64,000 bases of DNA, taken from Dipteris shenzhenensis (lineage: Eukaryota > Polypodiophyta > Polypodiopsida > Gleicheniales). This document shows, in pieces, positions 55,840-64,000 of the stretch. The notes below the pieces were generated by a model. That model saw only the letters and a program-made list of their open reading frames with translations. It ran no database searches and was not told the DNA's origin. Position 1 is the first letter of the stretch. Each line of letters begins with the position of its first letter. The stretch lies in NCBI GenBank assembly GCA_047967505.1, contig CM106540.1. The stretch is one strand, 5' to 3'. A program made the position numbers and the translations under genes.

Positions 55840-58800
55840 CTTATTAATCTCTGGTCCAAATCACATCCTAAGAATTCTTTTCCAAGGAATGCAATAACGA
55901 GTCTCTTGGATTTCCATTGACAGAATCCATTCTTCTCAAAGTGTAGTATAACTTTTTTTATTTTAAGGAAGGCATTGAAACTTATTTTTTAATTATATAA
56001 TATAGGCATGATCTGTGAAAGGATGACCTTTTCGGAGAATGAAGTAGACCTATTGCTCCATGCATGGATGAATTTACAAACCGTGTAATTCAAGTGTTCT
56101 ATTTTATCAAAATTTTTCGTGACGGCAATCCCACGTTCCACGTGTGATAGTGATGGTAATATTGAGGAAGTTTGCCTTCACTCCAATATCGTGGCCCTGA
56201 CTATCTTGGGTGTAAGTAGTGGTGGTTTCCTTTATTTCCAAGTAATGAAGTGGGTAGATCAAGGGATAGGGTGACTTGCCATCCTCTCCCTTTGTAAGGA
56301 ATTGCTTTGGCGATGGGATATTGATCATCAAGATATCATCCATATATCTGAAAACATTATTCAACATTTTCAATATTGAATTCAAAGCATTCTATTCTTT
56401 CATAAATTCCAGATAAAAGTATATTCAAACCAGAATAAGTACAAGTTGCACCAAAATGGGGCACATGCAAATCCCATAGGAATACCCGAGACTTGTTTAA
56501 AGACCATATCTCCCAATCTTATATGCATACTAGTAAAAATAACCAATTGTTAATTTCAATGAACTCTGCCTGTGACCATGATATTCCTGTTCTACTCTTT
56601 TTATTGCTCCATGATGCTCTCTTCATACCATGTTTTATGCATATGAAAGTCGCTTTTTCTTCATCAAATTCTATATTAATAACATTCTCCAAGACACATT
56701 ATAGCCCATCATTTTCCTCCAAAGATGTATTCTCATAGCATTTATCTATATCTGCTATGTAGATTAGTATATTTTCTGGGGTAGGTTTATCTAGACATCA
56801 AATGCAGAATTGACGATCCAAAAAGCATTAACCCCATATTCGTATCTTCAAATATTTGGTCTTGTAGGGTTTTGGCCACATGGATAATTGGTTCCATAGC
56901 CAATTGAAAAGCCAGCCTGATTATAGAGGCTAATTTTGCAAAGAGACAGGAATGGGCATTGGTTATCCATCAAAACGTATTCTTATGGGCTTTATAAGTT
57001 GCCATAATCTATGAAAGTGAGTGAGACCCAATAGTATATTTGAGGTCAAAATGAGTAATTTCTCTAACTAGTCAGTCGAGGGTATTGATATCCTATATAC
57101 GAACAAAGTCCTTGCTGAACAGTCCGTCGAATGCATAATCAAAGATAAATTTTCTGCAAATGTATGCAGGTGTGGTACTCGACTTATCAGTAGACATGAC
57201 AAGCAAAGAAGCTTTAATTTTTGAAACTTCTTCTTGAATGATGGGCAGATGCATAAAAGGTATTTCATCACACATCATCAGATTCTTCTTCACTCCGATC
57301 TCTCTTAAGAAGTTTCTCCCAAACCTTTTAAAATCCATGTGTAAAGCATATAATTTCTCATTGCAAAAAGGGGCAATATCACTTAGTCTTTCCCACACTT
57401 CCAACAAGGATGAGATAGCTCCTTCTTTATTGAATCCATTTCGTAGGATGTGGTTAAGGCCTTTCGTCAGTTCATCTTGTAAGTGTTCATTTTTTATGAG
57501 ATTATTATCTAGATTGACCACATGTTTCCAAGTGTCATTTATAAACTTCTCTCTTCCGTCTAGGTAGCAATCGCAAGTGTTATCATACCCATCCCTAAAG
57601 GTGCTACTAGGTTTACATGAAAATGATGCGAGACTATCGGAAAAAGACCATGCAAAGCTCAGATCATGGATAAAATCAGCTACTATGTGTAAATTGTACT
57701 GGTATAATAAATCGACTATAAGTCTCTTTATGGAGAAAAACTCTAGTAGTGGATTATGAAAAAATACATGGATGAATTTTCTAGAAACCTTTTGCAAAGA
57801 AAATGTCCCATGTGATAACTAGACCAATCGTCTCTGGTTCTAGGGACATACCTGAAACATATTACTCCTTATCATCATACAATAGGTTTTGAACTGGGAG
57901 ATTGTTGTTCTTGTTATTTGTAAAGGACATGGTCTTTCCACCTCGCATTATTTTCAAAGGGCGTACCTGTGCTTCTTGCTGACTGTCATAATGGACTGAG
58001 CTCTCTGAGGTGGGTTGCCAATCAATCACTCTATTTGTTCCTTGGTTTCTTGTAGAATAAAACTTTGAGCATCCTCATCCTCTCGTGTACCCAATGCTAC
58101 TGCACCAAAGCATCCCCTCATTGCCAAGGGTAAACTTTTGAGAGTATTAATCTCTGGTGATCTATCATTGCTTCTCCTTAAAATAGCACTCGAGGGGAAG
58201 GTTGTGGTAAAAGTGAGAATTGTGGGTTTTTCTCCAAATTTTTGACAACTATGAGAAGAAAATCCCTCATATAATGAAAGGCCAAAGATTCCTTGTAGAA
58301 TTGTATCATATCATTTGATTTCATAAAGAGAAGAAAGGAATTGAATGAGGCCTTCAACAATCTGTTTGGGAAGAAAGCTTGAAGATTATTGGCTATATAC
58401 CAAACTATGTGGTCAAACCATAGGGGTTATGCTAAGGCATAATTGTGTACAATGTTCATATTAAAATTATGGGCATTTTTTTTGCTTCTTTCACTATTTT
58501 AGCAGAATTTACCAAATCTGCCAGAAAGATCCAAGTATTCAGAGCAAATGGGGCTAGTAAATTCATATCATGCAACTCCCATTCGTTGTTATTACAAGCT
58601 AAAAATTTTGCTTCCAAGACTCTTGCATGAGAAAAAGGGTTTGTATACATTTGGGTTGAGCTCTTTTTGGGTGTGATTGTGGAAACCATGAAACCATAAG
58701 TTGATATGAGAAAATGGCATCTTGTACTTCTTAGGATAACCCCTCCAAGGCATGTCCGGAAATTTCTTTGCTAAATCTAGTAGAGTAGTGATGTCCTCTT

Positions 58801-58933
58801 CCATAACCTCCTAAACCAGTTGATTAATAATCTGCATGGTTTTTTCATAGTTTCCCCTCCCTAGCACTAATAGTCTCCACCAGTCATTGAGGGATAATTG
58901 AATGACTAGTAGTTTAGTAGACTCAGGGTGCAT
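55840..58933 (-). pseudogene. Penelope-like element, reverse transcriptase gene (copy 2)
   Basis: The minus strand opens at a Met at 58933 (MHPESTKLLVIQLSLNDWW) and continues through broken frames. The long open part 57797-57093 contains CDCYLDGREKFINDTWKHVV, then EIPFMHLPIIQEEVSKIKA and STDKSSTTPAYICRKFIF, matching the D-K-x-x...I-C-K block before Penelope RT. Next come YKAHKNTF and WITNAHSC (the K-x-H-K region). At about 56500-56430 GDMVFKQVSGIPMGFACAPF runs on to WCNLYLFWFEY, with GIPMG at 56486-56472. FRYMDDILMIN follows, with the catalytic YMDD at 56346-56335, then IYPLHYLEI and ANFLNITITI. At least five frame or stop lesions make it dead. The sequence differs clearly from copy 1 at 38 kb. 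Confidence 0.8.
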
Positions 58934-59249
58934 TGTAATCTCTTAGGAGTCAAGCGCAATGATCTACTCATGGATTCTTTTACTAAACATAGTCATGATC
59001 GTTTGGCAGCCCAGTGAAGGGGCTGGAGCAGTTCATCATACCCCAGGGATTTTAAATCCTAATGCCACATTGAGGTCTGCATCACAAAAGCATAGCATGT
59101 ATCCATTAGTTGTGAAGAGTTTGTTCTTTTACAATGGTTACACAAGTGTGTGTTTTTCCTAAGTGCTAATCTATCCTAACACTACCATTACACCCACGAA
59201 ATTGCTATGGTAAAGCTTCATAGCCAAATAGGATCCATGATGACACCTA

Positions 59250-60076
59250 CTAACAAAACTGACAGTATATAAAAGGTAAGTCTACTTTAAACAAAATCCA
59301 AAATGAAGCTAAAATGCCATCAAGTGTTCCAGGATCAAGCTTCATTTTCAGTACTCTACAATTATATAGTTTTGTGTAGGATAATAGAAGGTAAACCCCT
59401 ATCGATAACAGAAGTAAGAGGTACTCCTACTAACAAAATTGAAAATATAGAAAAGGTAAATCTTCTTTAAACAATATCCAAAATGAAGCTAAAATGCCAT
59501 AAAGTGTTCCAGGATTTGGGCATCAGGCTCTCCCATCTTGTTAAGCACAGGATCTTCATTACATATACTGAGAAGTGTCTCCCATGAATGTAGGGGTAAA
59601 GTGCATCCATCCGTCAACACATGCATAGAAGAATATGAACATTATGTGAAGTGGGACTAGAGGCTTCGATGCTAATGCACAATTGTTATCTATGTCCTAC
59701 CCATAGAAATATGACAACAAAAATCAGTACAGAACTACAGTAAATTATAAGCATTTCTTCCCATATTCTAGATCCCAAATGATTAAGTCGTATACATCTG
59801 ACAAGCAGTAAAGAATGGAACAAATCTCTCCAAAGCTCTTTTTTCCTCTATCACAAGGTCCACGATCATCAAGTTTGCTTACTAAATGGCATTATCTCAA
59901 ATAATCCAGCAAAAGATCAATGTCTCTACAGGGTTCGACTCTGCAGTTCATTAGCCAGACATATATGTATCCCTAGCTTACGTATATAGTCGAGCTACCT
60001 TCATATTCGCATGGATGATCCATCAGAATTCGTTCTATTGTATCCCACTAGTTTTGCCCATGTATTGTGTATGGGG
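59250..60076. repeat. Right direct repeat flanking Penelope copy 2, with a short extra copy
   Basis: 59430-60076 is the partner of 53994-54615. Before it, 59250-59333 repeats only the first 84 bases (CTAACAAAACTGACAGTATA through GTGTTCCAGGATC). The repeat lies upstream of the reverse transcriptase start, where a promoter-bearing pseudo-LTR would be expected. Confidence 0.8.
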
Positions 60077-60373
60077 ATGATCAAGGATGAGTCCCTTGCT
60101 ATTCACGATGTTCCGTTCTCATCTCGAGTTCTTTTGACTTCACTAGGAATCACGGGGATGTATCGTAAGTGGCGGTGGGTCACTGTTATCTTCAGTAGAT
60201 TCCTTCACAAAATAACCAGCATTCTTATATCAGTCGATCAAGTGCACCTATATTCAATGATTTCTAGTTGAGGGCATGACAACTTCATATCGATCGTCAT
60301 AACCATCAAATCCCTTCCAAGATTATCCCATGGTTTCTAACAGAACCTGTCACCGTTAAACAATTTTAAGGAA

Positions 60374-60561
60374 GCGTAGTCATTCATGTGTAGGACACAG
60401 ATGGTATACCAAGCGTTTACTAGACAGTAAAACGAACAAGTGCAAGAAATGTGTTGGCTCACAGGGAGCGCAGTCATCCACCCATAGAATACAGATAGTA
60501 TACTAATTGTTTAATTGGCAGTAAAACAAACAAGCCCATCAAATTCATTGGCTCAGTAGGG
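60374..60561. repeat. 94-bp tandem duplication
   Basis: GCGTAGTCATTCATG at 60374 and GCGCAGTCATCCACC at 60468 start two units that continue through ACAGATRGTATACYAA, CAGTAAAACRAACAAG and TTGGCTCA. Confidence 0.85.
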
Positions 60562-60803
60562 GGGTTGGCTCTTCAGAGCTTCAAGGTATAACTTAAATGC
60601 TTTCTCAGCTTCACTCCTCAATACTGTGCTAAACTCACATCCTATTGGAAGGGCCTCGAGGTTGTCTCATCGTGGAGGAATGCCAATAGGCAGCATCCAC
60701 GGTTTTGGAGGGGCTCAGATAGACAATGGACTGTGGAGCCTCCCGCCATAATCCCGTTGCGCCATATGCTATATTGCATATCCATAGCGAGTTATGGCTC
60801 TCC

Positions 60804-61444
60804 TCAAGATAGCATTAAACTACAAATGGGTCTTCTACCTGTTTTCTTCCAACACCTATATTGGAAAGCAAAATATAACATTTGGTGGGAGATGTGGTAC
60901 TTGACAACCACATTGTCCTTACATACATGGCATTGAAACAGATCACCCTTTTGTTCACCTGACCTGCTTCCCCAATTCACCCCAAGCAATTCCTCAAGGG
61001 CATTCTCATGTAGGCACTTGCATGACCACATGGTTTTTGTTTTGTGCATCTAGATATTCTGAAAACAAGAAGTAAAAATGTGCAGAGGCATAAACAAGAC
61101 AACCTTACTCATTTAGAGCCAAATGTAAACTTCATGGCCATGCCCACATCCTTTGCAATCTTTTCCTTGTATGATTGCATTGTTCTTGTGTCCACCATGC
61201 TGCAATCCATGTCTTCAAGTTGTGGTGTTGCAATGCATTGAAGATGGCCATAGCCTGATGCCATCCTTGGAGTAATGTACTTGGCATTATACCGATAGAT
61301 ATTTCTCTGTTTTAAAGCAGAGGACTTCTCTCCAGCATGCATTTGCCTTCCTAAATCCTCATGAATGGTAGTAAACTTACCTAAGAAGCACTCGACTAGT
61401 TCCCACTCCTCAAAGTCTGAAGGAAATACATCTGTTATGCACAA
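60804..61444 (-). CDS. Two minus-strand ORFs of unknown function, possibly one spliced gene
   Basis: 61444-61109 (111 codons) reads like a soluble protein (EEWELVECFLGKFTTIHEDL, SYKEKIAKDVGMAMKF). 61049-60804 (81 codons) has several Cys residues (WSCKCLHENALEELLG, FQCHVCKDNVVV). I recognise neither. They are 59 bases apart, too short a gap for a typical intron, so a frameshifted single gene is as likely as two exons. They lie just left of the repeat block that may mark a DNA transposon. Confidence 0.3.
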
Positions 61445-61447
61445 GTG

Positions 61448-61529
61448 CTATTTCAAAATACAATTTCAACTGACTCATTACACTGGTTCTATTTCAAAAT
61501 ACAATTTCAAGCTGACTCATTACACTTCA
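61448..61529. repeat. 41-bp tandem duplication
   Basis: CTATTTCAAAATACAATTTC plus ACTGACTCATTACACT occurs at 61448 and 61489. Confidence 0.9.
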
Positions 61530-61585
61530 AAATCTTACACAAAATGCAGACTTACAATGCGATGGTATTGTCGATTGATGTTGCC

Positions 61586-62058
61586 ACTGCTTTATATGAG
61601 TTCTATCATTGTTCTATGTTTCACTGCTTTATGTGGCTTCTGTGCTTTGAATGATTTATCATTGTTTTTCTATTGTGACTGGTTTGATTTTGTTGTGCAT
61701 GTGCTTTAAAACTTTTGTAGATGTGCTTTTTGACTCCTTTGGCAATGCTTTTCTTGTGTTTTGATAGTGCTTCTTGACTACTTTGTGTTTTCTTGCATGT
61801 GCTTTGTCACTGGTTTATCATTGCTTTCTATTTGTGACTATTTTGTTTATCCTTTGCATGTGCTTTAAAACTTTTGTAGATGCGCAATCTGATTTCTTTT
61901 TCAGTGCTTTGCATGTGTTCTAGCAGTGCTTTTTCATTGCTTTATAAGTGCTTTGCATGCATTCTAGTAGTGCTTTTGGATTGCTTTGTGTGTGCTTTGT
62001 GGCTACTTGCATGTGCCTTGTCACTACTTTGCATGTGCTTGTATTTGTTTAGGCACTT
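61586..62058. repeat. GTGCTTTG-rich repeat block (candidate transposon subterminal repeat)
   Basis: Dozens of degenerate words such as TGCTTTGCATGTGCTTT, GTGCTTTTTCATTGCTTT and GCATGTGCTTTAAAACTTTT make a T/G-rich stretch of about 470 bases. Matching sequence appears in reverse orientation at 63961-64000. Confidence 0.7.
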
Positions 62059-62757
62059 CTCCATTGTCTTAAATGTATTTGTGGCAATGCTTTATACTAA
62101 CATGCTCTTTATTTTGCAATAGTCGTCGATAATTTGTAGACAGGGTGGTCAAATAAGCCTAGAAGACACAAACTTCACATGGATGTGTAGCTAAAGCTAC
62201 ACCTATTCTAGGCAGCACAAAACACGAGAAGATTGCTAAGCCAAGCCCACATGGAAAGAGTGTTGAGTTAAGCCCATGGCATGCATGGCAAATTGCATAT
62301 AGGTGGCAATGAACTTGCAATTGTCATATATGTAAAAGGTCCATTCAAGCCTCTGCCCTGGTTCAAGATGCCTGCTGGATGAGTATGCGAGTGTCATCCA
62401 GATCGACGAAGGAGACTACATAGGTTTGTAGCAGCAGCCAAGCTAGGGGTCATAAATCCTAGTAGTGATAAGGCCATACTGCTTTCGGCTCCACCTGACT
62501 AGATTCATCCTGTGTTGCCTCCCCCTCCACCTCACCACATCCCCCAGAACTAGACTATTGAGCACCACGCTCTTGTTCTAGACATGAATGGTGTGTTGGC
62601 TCATCCACACAACTATATAGATGAGTTGTGCTAGCCTCCATGGCATCTTCACATGTCCCAAGTTTGAGACTTCGGCCCAGGACCAAATGTCAATGTCACA
62701 TTTCTCGTTCTAGAGGATGGGGAGCATTTTTTGCTTTGGGCATAAAAATGGTTTGAT
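62059..62757. other. No gene seen between the repeat block and the unknown ORFs
   Basis: Mixed-composition sequence, GC-richer than its neighbours from 62340 to 62600; no recognisable motif. Confidence 0.4.
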
Positions 62758-63215
62758 GTGTATATATGGAGCTCGCAATGCATGCATAACCTGAAATGGC
62801 AGTTTGAACTTTGCTTCCTTGGGTTGGAGCCTCTACTCTTAGGGTGGATGGATCAAGCATATTGTGACACAACGCGTTTCACCTTTTTTGGCGAGAAGCC
62901 TATTTTTTTCAAGAACTTGTGGTATTTCTGGCAGCATCATAGATGACATCTGCCCCTGCACATATGCACTGCAATTTTTTGACTAGACATGTAGCACCAT
63001 GGCTATGGCAATGGTTGATGTCAGAGGAGGATCGCTTGCAGTATGCTTCTAGAGATCACTTCAAAGCTTGGAAAGACCCGGATACTTGTTTGTCTCTTAG
63101 TATTATGTTAAACATTCAGGTTATGTGGAGGCAGAGATGTCTACTCCTGCAAGCCTCCAGAGATATGTTAGACCACGGAGCCCCGTCAGTGGCAAGGGGT
63201 AGTACCTTGTACTAA
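62758..63215 (+). CDS. Two overlapping plus-strand ORFs of unknown function
   Basis: 62758-62946 (62 codons) and 62943-63215 (90 codons) overlap by four bases in different frames. They are Trp-rich (WYFWQHH, APWLWQWLMS, DHFKAWKDPD) and end in a helical segment. I recognise no family. Lying between inverted copies of the GTGCTTTG repeat, they could be the end of a transposase gene, but no catalytic motif is seen. Confidence 0.25.
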
Positions 63216-63960
63216 ATGATGTTATATATATGTATCATCATTTATGTACTCTATTCATTACACCTCTGAATCAAGTGCTTTGTGAATTGGGTCATGAGCT
63301 ATACTTATTTAGCCATTGGTACATAGTGGCCGTTTATAGGATTACAAATTGTTTTGTAACCACATTACATAATATTGAATTTTTTCTAGTGTTATTCGAC
63401 TATTGATTTCTACACCATTTACAAGTTAATATGTGTTCCCTTGTTGTTGATAGCTTGGTGTTTCTCATTATAGTTGGATTTGCAATTCATGAAATAAGTG
63501 TTGAATGATTAGATTACTTCCAAATATTGGTAGTATTGCATCCTTAAGCACTACATTGCACAAGTCTGTATTGGGTTTAGGGTGCACACTAGCTCCTTTG
63601 AATTGATGATCACAGCATATATCATGTAACACTTTCATAGCATGTAACATGTAACACTTTCATAGCCTTCAAGTGATTGATCCATTGTACAACAATTTTG
63701 TGTAGAGCAAATTTAAGTATTATTCTTTTGTGGAAAGATGTGCCTAGAGATGGAGGATGTATACTCACTCATCAGATTTCCAAAGTTCATGATATGTAAA
63801 AGTAGCATAAAGAAACAATAGTATAAGTTGGGTAAGACCAACCGTTCTAATATATGTTTTTATTCCAGCCCCAAATATCCAATATTATCATTTTTTTAAT
63901 TGTATATCATGTGAAATACAGTCAACAGGCCCTAAAAAGTAGATTAAACCACTCAAATTT
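63216..63960. other. No gene seen
   Basis: AT-rich; contains only a small duplication (CATGTAACACTTTCATAG, about 63623-63665). Confidence 0.4.
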
Positions 63961-64000
63961 CATAAAGCACTTGCAAGCAGTCACAAAGCACTTCAAAGCA
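63961..64000. repeat. Inverted copy of the GTGCTTTG repeat at the right edge
   Basis: ATAAAGCACTTGCAAGCAGTC followed by ACAAAGCACTTCAAAGCA is the reverse complement of words in the 61586-62058 block (for example GTGCTTTGTGGCTACTTGC). It continues past the window. Confidence 0.6.

Larger units (their letters stand above)
53994..60076 (-). mobile_element. Penelope-like retroelement copy 2 between direct repeats (candidate pseudo-LTRs)
   Basis: A decayed Penelope-type reverse transcriptase gene on the minus strand (58933 to about 55840) lies between two long direct repeats, 53994-54615 and 59430-60076, with a third short copy of the repeat start at 59250-59333. Penelope-like elements characteristically sit in partial tandem arrays whose repeated ends look like LTRs. 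The arrangement here fits that, but the repeats were recognised only by eye and their extent inside the element is not proven. The copia copy 2 LTR abuts the left repeat exactly. Confidence 0.6.

Overview
This window looks like intergenic DNA from a large, repeat-rich land-plant genome. The evidence is plant-type CACTA, Ty1/copia and Ty3/gypsy elements, and one intact single-exon gene for a plant trihelix (MYB/SANT-like) transcription factor of the HRA1/At1g21200 type. Penelope-like retroelements and the very abundant (GA)n tracts make a seed-free vascular plant such as a fern a reasonable guess, but nothing in the sequence proves the lineage. There is no bacterial-style operon, no CRISPR array and no tRNA or rRNA gene that I could find.

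Layout. 1-2.7 kb: 5' half of a CACTA transposon on the minus strand, ending in subterminal TAGATGC repeats. 2.7-9.2 kb: pyrimidine and GA/CA/TA microsatellites, including an almost continuous 1.8-kb purine tract, plus a small cluster of unknown minus-strand ORFs at 3.7-4.8 kb. 9-18.8 kb: decayed coding remnants (one with a coiled coil and Cys-rich tail), short tandem duplications and a copia gag scrap. 18.8-23.5 kb: an internally deleted copia element, a second gutted LTR element carrying an unexplained 123-residue ORF, and a gypsy integrase remnant. 24-29 kb: mostly featureless. 29.1-34.6 kb: 5' part of a Ty3/gypsy element (minisatellite, LTR, PBS, gag, protease).

36.9-41.2 kb is the one place that looks like a host gene: a CpG-rich candidate leader exon, a candidate 2.5-kb leader intron holding three (GA)n tracts and a fossil Penelope-like reverse transcriptase, then the trihelix CDS. 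47.4-54.0 kb holds two head-to-tail partial copia copies on the minus strand. They share two nonsense codons in integrase and also carry private lesions, which points to local tandem duplication of an already dead copy.

54.0-60.1 kb is the most interesting block. It is a second, different Penelope-like element on the minus strand, with recognisable GIPMG and YMDD reverse-transcriptase motifs, lying between two 620-650-bp direct repeats placed like the pseudo-LTRs of this class. The right end (61.4-64 kb) contains GTGCTTTG-type repeats that reappear inverted at the window edge, suggesting the ends of another DNA transposon.

No set of genes here works together as a pathway. The trihelix gene is the only likely functional host locus. 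Everything else is mobile DNA in various stages of decay, nested and rearranged, with simple repeats between.
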